NCBI RefSeq assembly: GCF_019041915.1
Contig: NZ_JAHPYF010000008.1
Location: forward strand, 1-64,000
DNA from: Collinsella sp. MSK.8.10
GTDB taxonomy: Bacteria; Actinomycetota; Coriobacteriia; Coriobacteriales; Coriobacteriaceae
DNA length: 64,000 nucleotides
Reading direction: 5' to 3'
The notes beneath the pieces were generated by a model. That model had not been told where the DNA came from, did not search any database, and saw only the letters and a program-made list of their open reading frames with translations. A program made the translations under genes and the position numbers. The stretch's first letter is position 1; the number at the start of each line of letters is the position of its first letter. This document shows positions 20,184 to 29,742 of this stretch, piece after piece.

Positions 20184-20347
20184 CGATGTTTTGGCAATGC
20201 CAGCGAGCGACGTCCAGAGCGAACAAGTTGGCATGAAAAAGGCAAGGCATAGACCTTCTGGTCATGCCTTGCCTTTTGAATGACAAATTGTCGCTCTGGG
20301 CGGCGCGCAGCGTCGAGCCGTTACGCGGTTTGGCAAAACCGCGTAAC
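20184..20347 (-). repeat. Family A structured element, copy 2
   Basis: Main hairpin 20213-20299: arms of about 40 nt, beginning CCAGAGCGA and ending TCGCTCTGG, with apical GACCTTCTGGTC. Second hairpin GTTACGCGG/CCGCGTAAC at 20320-20347, three bases from the prfA stop codon. Near-perfect pairing along the whole main stem. Confidence 0.88.
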
Positions 20348-20350
20348 CCA

Positions 20351-21418
20351 CTACACAGCCTGCGCCAGCTTCTCGGCTCGCTCGGCGGCGGCGAGTGCCT
20401 CGATCACGGTGCCGAGCTGATCGCCCAGAAGGACGCCGTTGTAGGTGGAGTTGAAGCCGATGCGGTGATCGGTCACGCGGTCCTGGGGCTGGTTGTAGGT
20501 ACGGATCTTCTCGGAACGGTTGCCATGGCCGATCTGGCTCTGGCGCTCGGCACCGAGCTCGGCCTGCTGCTTCTCGAGCTCCATCTCGTACAGACGGGCA
20601 CGCAGCATCTGCATGCAGACCTCGCGGTTCTGGATCTGGGAGCGCTGCTCCTGCGACTGCACCACGGTGTTGGTGGGCAGGTGGGTAATGCGCACGGCGG
20701 AGTAGGTGGTGTTAACGCACTGACCGCCAGGGCCGGAGGCGCAGTAGGTGTCGATGCGCAGGTCGGACTGGTTGATCTGGACGTCGATCTCCTCGGCCTC
20801 GGGAAGCACGGCGACGGTAGCCGTGGAGGTCTGAATGCGGCCCTGGGACTCGGTCTTGGGGACGCGCTGGACGCGGTGCACGCCGGACTCGTACTTCATG
20901 ACGGAGTAGACGCGGTCGCCCTCGACCTTGAACTCAATGGACTTAAAGCCACCGGCCTCGCTGGGGCTGGAGTCGAGCACGGTAGTCTTCCAGCCGCGCG
21001 ACTCGCAAAAGCGCTGATACATCTTGTACAGGTCGCCGGCGAAGATGGCCGCCTCGTCGCCACCGGCGGCGGAGCGGATCTCGACGATGGTGTTCTTGTC
21101 GTCGTTGGGGTCGCTCGGGATGAGCATGTACTTGATGTCTTCCTCGAGCTGGGGAAGCTTGGCCTCGTTTTCGGAGATGTCCATCTGGAGCATCTCCTTC
21201 TCATCGGCATCGGTGGTATCGTGCAGCATTTCCTTGGCAGCCTCGATGTCATCGAGCGCGCCGATGTACTCGCGCGAGGCGGCGATGAGGTCGGACTGGT
21301 GCGCGTATTCCTTGTTGAGACGCGTGAACTCCTTGATATCGGAGGCGACGGCCGGGTCGGAAAGCTTCTTCTCGAGCTCCTCGTAGGCCTTGATGATCTT
21401 TTCGAGCTTGTCGCGCAT
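20351..21418 (-). CDS. prfA: Peptide chain release factor 1
   Basis: Recognises UAA and UAG stop codons and triggers peptide release, 355 aa. The catalytic GGQ lies in ASGPGGQCVNTTYSAVR. The codon-recognition tripeptide is PKT in VQRVPKTESQGRIQTS, where E. coli has PAT; PxT identifies RF1 rather than RF2 (SPF). The N-terminal coiled domain starts MRDKLEKIIKAYEELEKKL. ATG 21418 has AAGGAG upstream. prmC, whose product methylates this protein, is the next gene. Confidence 0.96.
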   Translation of the reverse strand: MRDKLEKIIKAYEELEKKLSDPAVASDIKEFTRLNKEYAHQSDLIAASREYIGALDDIEAAKEMLHDTTDADEKEMLQMDISENEAKLPQLEEDIKYMLIPSDPNDDKNTIVEIRSAAGGDEAAIFAGDLYKMYQRFCESRGWKTTVLDSSPSEAGGFKSIEFKVEGDRVYSVMKYESGVHRVQRVPKTESQGRIQTSTATVAVLPEAEEIDVQINQSDLRIDTYCASGPGGQCVNTTYSAVRITHLPTNTVVQSQEQRSQIQNREVCMQMLRARLYEMELEKQQAELGAERQSQIGHGNRSEKIRTYNQPQDRVTDHRIGFNSTYNGVLLGDQLGTVIEALAAAERAEKLAQAV

Positions 21419-21613
21419 GACGGACTCCTTTATATGCGTGAAGGTGAAAATCGGCAGAATTGATGGGGCGCGGGGCGCCGCTGCGGGGGTAAGCCCGGCT
21501 AGAACATGTCGATCCTCAGATACATGCGCATCCCTTCGCGTATGGGGTACATAGTTGCGGTCTAACCCATACATGATAGCGTGCGCAGGCAAACCTGCAT
21601 ATAACCCGCACGG

Positions 21614-21646
21614 AATCCGACAAAGGGACAGTCCCTTTGTTGGATT
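21614..21646. repeat. Family C 33-bp palindrome, copy 1
   Basis: AATCCGACAAAGGGAC pairs with its inverted copy GTCCCTTTGTTGGATT. It directly abuts the stop codon of the M20 peptidase. Six family members occur in the window. Confidence 0.8.
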
Positions 21647-23074
21647 CTAGAGCGTGTGGAGCAGAGCGATGAAAAAGCGGACACCCTGAAGGTAGACTCG
21701 GCGGGTAATGCGCTCGTTGGTGCCGTGGACGCCTCGGTCGCACTCGTCATCGTCGACCACAAAGGCCGAGAAACGAATGCACTCAGGGCAAATGCGCTGA
21801 TAGTTGGCAGCGTCGGTCGCGCCGATCACGGTCGAGGGGACGATGCTGACAGGAGCCCCGCCCGTCGCACTCGGTCCGTTTTCCTCCGTCCCCTTTGGAT
21901 CACGGAAATAGCGGGCGGCGATGGCGCGAACGGCCTCGAGCCCCGGTCCACCGACACGCGGAGACGGCGAAGGCTCGGAGCTGCCGGGGCCCAGCTCCAC
22001 TTCGACACAACCGGCAAGGTCCGCCCCGGCAACCGCCTCACGGCAGCGCGCCACAACGTCGACCACGCTCGTACCCTCGAGCATGCGGAAGTTAATGTTG
22101 GCCCACATATCCTGCGGCATTACGTTGGCGCCGGTGCTGCCACCCTCGATCTGCGTGGGCGCGCAGGTGGTCGTCACCAGCGGATAGAGCTTTTTGCTGG
22201 CGAGGCAATCGCGGACAATGGCATCCCCGTTGGCGGCAATTTCATCGGCCGTGTAGAGCCCCAACTCGACGAGTTGAGCGGCAAGCAAGTCGGTCACGCG
22301 CGTCGGCCACTCGATATCGCAGATTGCGGTGATGGCACGGCTGAGCACCTCGAGCGATGTGCCGCCGTAGGGGTTGGACGAATGCCCGCCCTCACTCTTC
22401 GTCTTGAGTATGATATCGGCGTAACCCTTCTCCGCGAGGTCGGCATGCATAAGCCAGCCCTCGCCCGCGCCATACTCGGCAGCCGAAACAATACGGTAGT
22501 CACCCTCGTCGATCAGATATTCAAGTTCAACGCCACGCTCCTCGAGCACACGACCGATCGCCCCCGCGCCGTACTGCGTGGTTTCCTCGTCCTGGCCAAA
22601 GGCGAGCAGCAGGGTACGCTTGTGCTCCCAGCCGTGCGCGAGCGCATACTCAACCGCCTCGAGAATGCCTGCGACCTGGTCTTTCATATCGATGGCGCCG
22701 CGACCCCAAATGTAGGTGTCGTCCACATGTCCGCTAAAGGGGGCATGCGTCCAGTCAGCCTCGGTGCCGGGTACCACGGGAACCACGTCCATGTGGCCCA
22801 TGAGCATAATGGGCTTGAGGGCAGGGTCGGAACCGCTAAGCGTCACCAATAGCGAATGGTCGATAAGCTCGACCTTACCCGCCGTAAATACGTGCGGCCA
22901 AGCCTGCTGCATATACGCGCGCAGGTCGTCGAACGGCTGCCAGTTCACCGCCTCGGCATCCATACTCGAGATGGTCGGAAACGACAGCACGCGGCCCAGG
23001 CGCTCGCACGCACCAGCTTCGTCCAAATCGGCAAAATCATCCTCATGCGCAAAGAAGCGCCAAACCTCGGCCAT
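21647..23074 (-). CDS. M20 family metallopeptidase (carboxypeptidase S/dipeptidase type)
   Basis: Zinc-dependent peptidase or acylase of the M20/M28 superfamily, 475 aa. Metal ligands are in MGHMDVVPV (His, Asp), the bridging Asp in GRGAIDMKDQVAGIL, catalytic Glu in FGQDEETTQYGA, and EGGHSSNPYGGTS precedes the dimerisation domain. The C-terminal His is in CDRGVHGTNERI. The domain order resembles yeast carboxypeptidase S (CPS1) and related proteins. No signal peptide is seen, so it is probably cytosolic. ATG 23074 has AAAGGA upstream. The substrate cannot be named; it precedes no other peptidase genes but lies beside an amino-acid importer. Confidence 0.87.
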   Translation of the reverse strand: MAEVWRFFAHEDDFADLDEAGACERLGRVLSFPTISSMDAEAVNWQPFDDLRAYMQQAWPHVFTAGKVELIDHSLLVTLSGSDPALKPIMLMGHMDVVPVVPGTEADWTHAPFSGHVDDTYIWGRGAIDMKDQVAGILEAVEYALAHGWEHKRTLLLAFGQDEETTQYGAGAIGRVLEERGVELEYLIDEGDYRIVSAAEYGAGEGWLMHADLAEKGYADIILKTKSEGGHSSNPYGGTSLEVLSRAITAICDIEWPTRVTDLLAAQLVELGLYTADEIAANGDAIVRDCLASKKLYPLVTTTCAPTQIEGGSTGANVMPQDMWANINFRMLEGTSVVDVVARCREAVAGADLAGCVEVELGPGSSEPSPSPRVGGPGLEAVRAIAARYFRDPKGTEENGPSATGGAPVSIVPSTVIGATDAANYQRICPECIRFSAFVVDDDECDRGVHGTNERITRRVYLQGVRFFIALLHTL

Positions 23075-23146
23075 GACATCCTTTCGATTGTGATGACGAG
23101 GGCCGCCCCACGGGAGCGGCCCTGTCATGCAAACATTTGCGGTCGG

Positions 23147-23932
23147 TTACTTGTCCTCGAGATAACGCGAGAGGAACTCGCGGGTGCGCTGGTGTTTGGG
23201 GTTGCCAAAGAGCTCGGCCGGCGCGGCGTCCTCGAGCACCACGCCCTTATCCATAAAGACCACGCGGTCGGACACGGTTCGGGCAAAGGCCATCTCGTGC
23301 GTGACGACGACCATGGTCATGCCGTCGGCCGCGAGCTTGCGCATGACCTCGAGCACCTCGCCCACGATCTCGGGGTCGAGTGCCGAAGTCGGCTCGTCGA
23401 ACAGCATGATCTGCGGATTCATGCACAGGGCGCGTGCGATGGCTACGCGCTGTTTTTGACCACCGGACAGGCGGCCCACGGCGGCGTGCGCGAACTTTTC
23501 GAGTCCCACGCTCGTCAGATGCTCCATCGCAATTTTTTCAGCCTCGGCCTTGCTCATCTTTTTGAGCATGACGGGCGCAAGCGTGCAGTTGTCGAGCACG
23601 TCCATGTTGTTGAACAGGTTAAAGCCCTGGAACACCATGCCGATGTCCTCGCGGAGTTTATTGATATTGCAGCGCTCGGCCGTAAGGTCCTGGCCGTGGA
23701 ACCAGATGTGGCCCGCGTCCGGGGTCTCGAGCAGATTGAGGCAGCGCAGGAAGGTCGACTTGCCCGAGCCCGAGGCGCCGATAATGGTGACGACCTCGCC
23801 GGGGTTAACGGACAGGTCGATGCCCTTGAGTACCTCGAGCGAGCCGAAGCTCTTGCGCAGGCCCTCAACGCGGATGAGCGGCTCATTGGTCTGTGCGGCG
23901 GCCGCAACGCCGGTAGTGGCGGTATCTGCCAT
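23147..23932 (-). CDS. Polar amino-acid ABC transporter ATP-binding protein
   Basis: Cytosolic ATPase (261 aa) of a HisP/GlnQ-type amino-acid importer. Walker A is GASGSGKST, signature [15 protein letters not shown], Walker [14 protein letters not shown] and the H-loop [10 protein letters not shown]. The 25-residue Ala/Thr-rich N-terminus before [13 protein letters not shown] is extra. ATG 23932 follows AGGAG. It is the third gene of a binding protein-permease-ATPase operon. Confidence 0.94.
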   Translation of the reverse strand: MADTATTGVAAAAQTNEPLIRVEGLRKSFGSLEVLKGIDLSVNPGEVVTIIGASGSGKSTFLRCLNLLETPDAGHIWFHGQDLTAERCNINKLREDIGMVFQGFNLFNNMDVLDNCTLAPVMLKKMSKAEAEKIAMEHLTSVGLEKFAHAAVGRLSGGQKQRVAIARALCMNPQIMLFDEPTSALDPEIVGEVLEVMRKLAADGMTMVVVTHEMAFARTVSDRVVFMDKGVVLEDAAPAELFGNPKHQRTREFLSRYLEDK

Positions 23933-23954
23933 GATGATTCTCCTCGTCTTAAGC

Positions 23955-25103
23955 CTAGTTAGAGCTGGGCAGCGTGGCCGGAGCCTCGGCACCGAGCTTT
24001 TTGCCAAAGGCTTCGAGCAGGCGGCTCGCCACGAGCGTCAGGATCAGGTAGACCACGAGCGCCACGCAGTAGACCTCCATCTGGCGGTAGTACACGCCGG
24101 CGACCGTGGTAGTAGCGTACATAAGGTCGAACACGCCGATGACCGAGAGCACCGACGAATCCTTGATGTTGATGATGAGCTCGTTGGTGAGCGCCGGAAT
24201 CGCATTTTTAATGCCCTGGGGGAACACGACTTTGCGCATGGCCTGCCACTGCGACAGGCCCAGCGATCGCGCCGCCTCGGCTTGGCCGGGATCGATGGAC
24301 TCGATGCCGCCGCGCAGGACCTCCATCATGTAGGCGGTGGAGTTAAGCGAGATGGTGACGAGGCCGGCGGTAAAGGTGCTCCAGATCTGGTTGGCCTGGG
24401 CGGTCTCGAAGCCCATGCCGCGCAGAACGGTAAAGCCCGCGTAATAGATAAGCAGGCCCTGGACCATCATGGGCGTGCCGCGCACAATGGTGGAGTAGAC
24501 GGTCGCGAAGCCGCGGCCGATACTCTTAAAGAAACGCACCAAGTCGTTGTCCACGCGGTCGAACGTCTGAATGCGCAAAAACACAAAGAGCAGTGCCAGG
24601 AAGAAGGCGATGACGGTGCCGAAGGTGGCAAGCGCGATGGTGATTTCGATGCCGCGGATGAAGAAGTCGCCGCTCTTGTAGGTCATGTAGACCAGGCTCG
24701 ACAAAAAGTCGCTGGGGTTGGAATCCGAGACAATGCTCACCTGCACCAGGTCGATAAACGACATGATGCAGCGGTCCACGAAAAAGATCGCTGCGATGGC
24801 GACCACAACATAGCTACCCAGGCGCGCGCCGCGGCGGAAACGCTCGGAGGCGAACGGCGACTTTTCGCGATAGTCGTTCCAGTGCATGAGCTTGGTGACG
24901 AGTGCCGCCGCCGACACGACGACCCAGGCCCACAGGATCGCCCAAAGGCAGTCCTGGAAGATGCCAGTGGGCGCCAAAAAGCTCAGCGGCGTGGGGTTGC
25001 GCTGGCTAAACGCCAGGCCAAGCGCCGCGATGACGCTCGTGCCCAGGTATACGTAACGGTGATCGGCCTTGATAAAGGAGGCCAGGCGATTGACGGTTTT
25101 CAT
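23955..25103 (-). CDS. Polar amino-acid ABC transporter permease
   Basis: Membrane permease of the HisM/GlnP family, 382 aa, longer than the usual ~220-250. The extra length is an N-terminal block with about three membrane segments (residues 15-130) ahead of the binding-protein-dependent transport domain. The EAA loop that contacts the ATPase is [29 protein letters not shown] 25103 has GGGAGG upstream. It follows the substrate-binding gene by 9 bp. Confidence 0.9.
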   Translation of the reverse strand: MKTVNRLASFIKADHRYVYLGTSVIAALGLAFSQRNPTPLSFLAPTGIFQDCLWAILWAWVVVSAAALVTKLMHWNDYREKSPFASERFRRGARLGSYVVVAIAAIFFVDRCIMSFIDLVQVSIVSDSNPSDFLSSLVYMTYKSGDFFIRGIEITIALATFGTVIAFFLALLFVFLRIQTFDRVDNDLVRFFKSIGRGFATVYSTIVRGTPMMVQGLLIYYAGFTVLRGMGFETAQANQIWSTFTAGLVTISLNSTAYMMEVLRGGIESIDPGQAEAARSLGLSQWQAMRKVVFPQGIKNAIPALTNELIINIKDSSVLSVIGVFDLMYATTTVAGVYYRQMEVYCVALVVYLILTLVASRLLEAFGKKLGAEAPATLPSSN

Positions 25104-25112
25104 GCTGCCTCC

Positions 25113-26039
25113 CTATGCCGGCTGACGGTCGAGGCACGCGTCCCACATTTGGTCGCGCTCCTCTTGGCTAATGCCCTTGAGTGTCTTGTCGATGAGCTTA
25201 AGCAGTTTGTCCGAGCCCTTGCGGCAGCCGACGTTTGCCGCGACCTCCTGCTTAAAGCCCTCGCCTTCGGCAAAATGAATGGGAACGATGCCCGGGTTTT
25301 GAGCCATATAGCCCTTCTCGTTCTCGGTGTTGTAGGTCACGGCGTCGCAGGTGCCCTGCAGCAGGTTCGAGAACACCGTGGGGACGGAGTCGACCGGGTT
25401 TTTGTGCACAACGCCCGGGATCTCGTCGATGACGGTGTCGAGCATGGTGTCCTTTTGGCCGAGCACCGTGGCACCGCTAAAGTCGCTAAGCTTGGTGGCG
25501 TTTTGGTAGGGCGAGCCCTCTTTTACGAATAGGCCAAAGTAGCCAATGAAGTACGGGTCGGAGAAGCCGACCGACTCTTCGCGCTCGGGCGTGGCGCTCA
25601 TGCCGGCGATGATGAGGTCGATTTGGCCGTTGTTGAGCGAATCGATAAGGCCCGAAAAGCTCTGCTTGACGGCAACGGGCTCGCCACCGAGGGCCTTGCA
25701 GACGATCTTGGCGATCTGCACGTCGTAGCCATCGGCATAGGCGCCCTGCACGTTGTCGATGGGGATGGTGTACTCGCTGGCTTCGGAGACCTGCCAGTTG
25801 TACGGGGCGTAGGCCGCCTCCATGCCGATACGGATCTTGTCCTTGCCGATCACGGAATCGGACAGGTCGTCGCGACCGCCGCCCGTCGTGGGCTGAACTA
25901 CTTCCAGCGTGGAGGGACGCTGGCAACCGGCAAGTGCGCCGGCGACGACAGAAGCGCTCGCAGCGAGAGCATTACCCAAAAAGATGCGACGGCTGCATAT
26001 CGGCTGGACATGCATGCCGCGCTGTTGTCGAGATTGCAT
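25113..26039 (-). CDS. Amino-acid ABC transporter substrate-binding lipoprotein
   Basis: Extracytoplasmic solute-binding protein family 3, 308 aa. The N-terminus carries SRRIFLG (residues 16-22), a good twin-arginine motif, then a hydrophobic core ending in the lipobox LAGC with acylated Cys39. This suggests Tat export and lipid anchoring. The SBP-3 fold is visible in KIRIGMEAAYAPYNW, GYDVQIAKIVCKALG, DLIIAGMSATPEREESVGFSDPYF and CDAVTYNTENEKGYM. The ligand is probably a polar amino acid but the exact one is not readable. Start ATG 26039 has AAGG upstream. Confidence 0.9.
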   Translation of the reverse strand: MQSRQQRGMHVQPICSRRIFLGNALAASASVVAGALAGCQRPSTLEVVQPTTGGGRDDLSDSVIGKDKIRIGMEAAYAPYNWQVSEASEYTIPIDNVQGAYADGYDVQIAKIVCKALGGEPVAVKQSFSGLIDSLNNGQIDLIIAGMSATPEREESVGFSDPYFIGYFGLFVKEGSPYQNATKLSDFSGATVLGQKDTMLDTVIDEIPGVVHKNPVDSVPTVFSNLLQGTCDAVTYNTENEKGYMAQNPGIVPIHFAEGEGFKQEVAANVGCRKGSDKLLKLIDKTLKGISQEERDQMWDACLDRQPA

Positions 26040-26150
26040 CTGATGCCTTCCCTATTTCGTTTTGCTGACAATAAGACAGGATATACGCCAGCGACCAGCA
26101 GCGCAGTACAAGCTCGAAAAATTAATAGACACACGGTAGTCATTGGGAGC

Positions 26151-26310
26151 GTCGATGTTTTGGCAATGCCAGCGAGCGCCGCCCAGAGCAAACAAGTTGG
26201 CATGAAAAAGGCAAGGCATAGACCTTCTGGTCATGCCATGCCTTTTGAATGACAAATTGTCGCTCTGGGCGGCGCGCAGCGTCGACCGGCCCGCCGTTCG
26301 TCAGAACGGC
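26151..26310 (-). repeat. Family A structured element, copy 3
   Basis: Main hairpin about 26180-26265 with apical GACCTTCTGGTC. The second hairpin is CCGCCGTTC/GAACGGCGG (26289-26310), completely different in sequence from copies 1, 2 and 4 yet fully paired. It ends 7 bp from the epimerase stop codon. Two stem positions in the main hairpin are mismatched. Confidence 0.82.
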
Positions 26311-26317
26311 GGAACCT

Positions 26318-27211
26318 CTAGAGCAAGGTGACGCTAAAGCTACGTTTGTCGGTAGCGCCGGGAGCCAAGGTGATGGTGTTGACCTTGTGCTCAAAGACGT
26401 CGTCCTCGGTGTCCATGGTGGTGTGACCGGTCCAGGGCTCGAGCGCCACAAACGGGGCGTCGTTGGCGGCAGACCACACGCCAATGTACTTAAAGCCCTC
26501 AAAGTCGATCTTGACGCCGTGGCCCGACTTGCGGCCGCGCAGCGTGAGCGTGGAGCCCGGGGTATCGGTGAACATGATGGCGTCGTTATCGAAGCTGCGG
26601 TGCGTGATGGGCAGCACGTCCGAGTTATCGGGAGCCTTGTAACTGCCCTCAAACGTCATAAGACCGTCGGGCGTGATGATGGGAGCCTCATTAGTCCAAG
26701 CCTCGGTAAACGCCAGCTCGTAATCCTCGAATGCCTCGTCCTCGGCACCGGGAGCCGGTACGTTAAACGCGGGGTGGCCGCCCACCGAGAACGGCAGGTC
26801 CACGTCGCCGGTATTGGTGACGGCAAAGGTCTGGGTAAGTGTGGCGTCACCAGTCAGGGCATAGGTCATGTTGAGCTTAAAGTGGAACGGGAACGCCTTG
26901 AGCGACTCGGGCGTGTCGGTGATCTCGTACGTTACCGAGGAGCCGTCCTCCGAAACCTCGACCAGCTTGTGTTCGACGATGCGCGCGAGTCCGTGGCGCG
27001 GCATCTCGCAGGTGCCGGCCGCAGACGTCGCCGTGTTGTTGCGCAGCGAGCCCACAATGGGGAACAGGATGGGCGCATGCTTGCCCCAAAAGGCGGGGTC
27101 GCCCTGCCACAGATACTCGTTGCCGTTGAGGGCAAGGCTCGTGAGCTGGGCACCCATGGAATCGATGGCCGCGGTGAGGCCGCCGCGCTTGATGGTAGTG
27201 ACAGTAGACAT
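26318..27211 (-). CDS. Aldose 1-epimerase family protein (LacX-like)
   Basis: Galactose-mutarotase-like sugar epimerase of the LacX subgroup, 297 aa. Markers are MGAQLTSLALNGNEYLWQGDPAFWGKHAPILFPIVG near the N-terminus, the catalytic-region MPRHGLARI with its His, and VGGHPAFNVP with the second conserved His. Glu is expected in the C-terminal WSAANDAPFVALEPWTG. The substrate is probably a hexose or hexose phosphate. ATG 27211 has GGAGGA upstream. Its nearest neighbours are not sugar genes, so the context gives no substrate. Confidence 0.87.
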   Translation of the reverse strand: MSTVTTIKRGGLTAAIDSMGAQLTSLALNGNEYLWQGDPAFWGKHAPILFPIVGSLRNNTATSAAGTCEMPRHGLARIVEHKLVEVSEDGSSVTYEITDTPESLKAFPFHFKLNMTYALTGDATLTQTFAVTNTGDVDLPFSVGGHPAFNVPAPGAEDEAFEDYELAFTEAWTNEAPIITPDGLMTFEGSYKAPDNSDVLPITHRSFDNDAIMFTDTPGSTLTLRGRKSGHGVKIDFEGFKYIGVWSAANDAPFVALEPWTGHTTMDTEDDVFEHKVNTITLAPGATDKRSFSVTLL

Positions 27212-27324
27212 GCTACTTCCTCCAAAAGTAAACAATAGTGTCGAGGGCTATTGTCCCACTCTTGGCGGCGGGACGGGACGGCAGGCGATTATTGAGTAGC
27301 CATAGCGGAATGAGCGGCGAGTGC

Positions 27325-28194
27325 CTACTGGGTATCCACGTAAAGGTCGAACCTGCCCTGCGGTGTGGTGTCGACCGTGTCGGGCGCCTGTGAGTTAAAG
27401 CTCACGGGGACCATGCGCTTTGAGGCACGGAAGCGCGTGCCGTCGGTGGCGACGGGCGGTTCATCGACGGTGAGCTCGTAGTCGCCGGGCTTGAGCTCGA
27501 TGCCGTCACCAGCGGAATTGACGTATTGATACTCGTCAATCGTCTGCCCTTTGAGCGTGCGCCCCACGATATGGATGAGCATTTGGCTGTCGCCGCGCGC
27601 GGTGTCCCACGTCGCGCCGTCCTTGACCTCGACCGACACATGTACCGAGCGCGTGCGGCTGAGCGATTGCTCGACAGACATCTCGACCTTGGCGGCGTCT
27701 TTTCGCTGTTGTTCGACATGGCTCCAGACGTTTCCAATTACCGAGCATGCGATAACGCCGGCCATGAAGGCGATAAGGATGGGGCCAAGCGGAGAGCGAC
27801 GTCCTGCATCTTCCTCGCGAGACAGATTGGGGCGACGTGTGGGTGCGGGCGCCTGAGCGCCCTGCGAGGGCACGTCGAGAATACTGAAGGATGCCGTGCT
27901 GTCGGGATCGATGGTGTGACGCGGCTGCGGGGTCTTTGCCGGCGAGATCGACATGTCGGCTGGCTCGCCGAGCGTGGCCGTAGCGTCGGCCTTGGCCTCG
28001 TCTGCCTCGGCCTGGGCCCAAGCTTGTTCGAAGGTCAGGGGCTCGACAGGGTCGAGGGCGGCGTCCGAGTCGGCGGCGACGTCGTTGCCGGTCTCGTCCT
28101 CGTCGCTCGACACGTCACGCGGCGCGGGCTCGTCCCACCCCTCGTCCGGAGTCTCACCCTCGCTATACCACCATTCAAAGTTATCGATATCCAT
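27325..28194 (-). CDS. Acidic single-pass membrane protein of unknown function
   Basis: 289 aa with no recognised catalytic motif. The N-terminal ~130 residues are acidic and Pro/Ala-rich, probably disordered and cytoplasmic. One membrane segment follows at about residues 137-157 (GPILIAFMAGVIACSVIGNVW). A C-terminal domain of about 130 residues outside the membrane begins with SVHVSVEVKDGATWDTARGDSQMLIHIVG and is beta-rich. It may belong to an actinobacterial DUF group but I cannot name it confidently. Start ATG 28194. Confidence 0.75.
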   Translation of the reverse strand: MDIDNFEWWYSEGETPDEGWDEPAPRDVSSDEDETGNDVAADSDAALDPVEPLTFEQAWAQAEADEAKADATATLGEPADMSISPAKTPQPRHTIDPDSTASFSILDVPSQGAQAPAPTRRPNLSREEDAGRRSPLGPILIAFMAGVIACSVIGNVWSHVEQQRKDAAKVEMSVEQSLSRTRSVHVSVEVKDGATWDTARGDSQMLIHIVGRTLKGQTIDEYQYVNSAGDGIELKPGDYELTVDEPPVATDGTRFRASKRMVPVSFNSQAPDTVDTTPQGRFDLYVDTQ

Positions 28195-28280
28195 ACGGGG
28201 CGCCCCTTAGGCCTCGCAAATAAACACTCGCTAGTTTTATACCCCCAGACGACACCGAAGCTCACCCGCGCCGGACACAA

Positions 28281-28345
28281 AAACCGTCACAACATTCGAC
28301 GCTTTTCCTCGATTTCGAGATTTTCGCCGAATGTTGTGACGGTTT
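28281..28345. repeat. Single 18-bp inverted repeat
   Basis: AAACCGTCACAACATTCG (28281-28298) and its exact complement (28328-28345) flank a 29-nt region that itself holds CTCGA/TCGAG. No T tract. Lies between two divergent genes. Confidence 0.7.
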
Positions 28346-28365
28346 GGGCGACTGGCCGGCAGCGC

Positions 28366-28398
28366 AATGCGACAAAGGGACTGTCTCTTTGTCACATT
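28366..28398. repeat. Family C 33-bp palindrome, copy 2
   Basis: AATGCGACAAAGGGACTGT followed by its inverted copy. Located 58 bp upstream of the MFS transporter start. Confidence 0.78.
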
Positions 28399-28455
28399 CT
28401 GTTAGAGTTGCAGGGATTGAATCCCGCTTATTAATGCGACATTGGAGTGACAGCC

Positions 28456-29697
28456 TTGACCGCCGCAACCACGCCTAAAAGCAAGTCAACCGCCGCCGCG
28501 CTTTCACCTGCGCGCACCAATCTTTGCCTGGCGCTGCTCGTGTTGTTAGGTTTTTCGCTCGGCTGCTCGGAGTTCGTGGTCATCGGCATCGAGAGCGACC
28601 TGGCGACGGAGCTCGGCATATCGCTTGCCACCGCAGGCCAGCTCATCAGCGTGTTTGCGCTTGTCTACGCCATCGCCACGCCGGTGCTTGCGCTCAGCAC
28701 GGGACGTTTTCGCCGCTACCAGCTGCTCGTGTGCTACAGCATCGTCTTTGTGCTCGGCAACCTGGTCATGGCGTTGGCGCCCAACTTCCAGGTGCTGTTT
28801 ATCTCGCGCATCATCCTGGGCTCCGTCTCTGGCGCACTGCTCGCTGTGGGTGTGACGTACATCCCCGAGCTGCTGTCCCCGCAGCAAACTTCGTTTGCCA
28901 TCTCGGTGGTATATGGTGCGTTTTCCGTGGCAATGGTCTTTGTCACTTCGATCGGCAAGTCTGTGGCCGACACACTCGATTGGCACGTGGCCATGTACGG
29001 CACGCTGGCCTTTGCCGTTCTGATCTGCGGAGCACTCGTGATGTTTATGCCGCGCGCTGGGCAAACCGACGAACCTGCCACCTTTCGCGAGCAGGCGGGG
29101 CTGCTGCGCGAACCGAGCATCATCACCGGCATGCTCATCTTTTTGTTTGGCGTGGGCTCGGTCTATGTGTTCTACGGCTACGTGACGCCTTATCTTGAGC
29201 AGGTGCTGGGCATGGGCACGGTCGAAGCCAGTACCACGCTCATGGCCTACGGCGTGTTCTGCCTGATCTCGAACATCCTGGGCGGATGGATCGATGCTCG
29301 CTTTGGCATGAAGGCGCTACTCGTGACGTTTGTGCTGCAGGCTGCAGCGTTACTCGGACTGTTTGCTGTGGGCGGCACCATGCCGCTCGCGCTGGTCTTT
29401 GTCTTTAGCCTGGCGCTGCTCATGTACCTGTTCTCGGTGTCGTGCATCACGCACTTTATGGACGTGGCACGCAGCCGCCATCCCAAGTCGATGGTACTCG
29501 CAAGTTCGGTTGAGCCCATGGCGTTTAACGTCGGCATCTCGTTTGGCACCGCAGTGGGCGGCGCCGTGGTAAGCAGCGTTGGCATTGCATATGTAGGCGC
29601 AGTGGGTGCCGCGTTCTCGCTTGTGGCCTGGGTGCTTACGCTGGTGACGATTAAGTTGGCTCGCTGGGAACGCAAGAGGGCGATGGCGCAGGCGTAG
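28456..29697 (+). CDS. MFS transporter (AraJ/sugar-efflux, DHA1 type)
   Basis: Major facilitator with about 12 membrane segments, 413 aa. The opening SLGCSEFVVIGIESDLATELGISLATAGQLISVFALVYAI is typical of the DHA1 group that includes AraJ, YdhP and chloramphenicol or purine exporters. The loop 2-3 motif is degenerate (LSTGRFRRYQ). Start is TTG 28456 with GGAG 8 nt upstream; the overlapping GTG at 28447 is inside that ribosome-binding site. Substrate unknown. The tyrosine phosphatase gene follows within 45 bp. Confidence 0.87.
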   Translation: MTAATTPKSKSTAAALSPARTNLCLALLVLLGFSLGCSEFVVIGIESDLATELGISLATAGQLISVFALVYAIATPVLALSTGRFRRYQLLVCYSIVFVLGNLVMALAPNFQVLFISRIILGSVSGALLAVGVTYIPELLSPQQTSFAISVVYGAFSVAMVFVTSIGKSVADTLDWHVAMYGTLAFAVLICGALVMFMPRAGQTDEPATFREQAGLLREPSIITGMLIFLFGVGSVYVFYGYVTPYLEQVLGMGTVEASTTLMAYGVFCLISNILGGWIDARFGMKALLVTFVLQAAALLGLFAVGGTMPLALVFVFSLALLMYLFSVSCITHFMDVARSRHPKSMVLASSVEPMAFNVGISFGTAVGGAVVSSVGIAYVGAVGAAFSLVAWVLTLVTIKLARWERKRAMAQA

Positions 29698-29742
29698 ATG
29701 CGATACTCGAGCTCGATGATGGCGATCGAAAGGAAACCGCAT

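Larger units (their letters stand above)
19679..20350. other. Gene-free region between prfA and prmC
   Basis: No credible ORF. It holds the prmC upstream region, a terminator-like hairpin (19927), an approximate direct repeat (about 20024-20066 and 20103-20147, starting GCCATCA), a short inverted repeat AGTCATT/AATGACT (20071-20097) enclosing GAACGTCCCC, and family A copy 2. It is more AT-rich than its flanks. Confidence 0.7.

Noticed and set aside
20351-21418. Altered stop-codon recognition, because RF1 has PKT rather than PAT
   Set aside because: PxT is what RF1 requires, and the middle residue varies among RF1 proteins.
23550-25532. 660-codon plus-strand ORF opposite the ABC importer genes
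   Set aside because: His/Arg/Gln-rich composition typical of the antisense of GC-rich genes; the opposite strand has clear ABC motifs.
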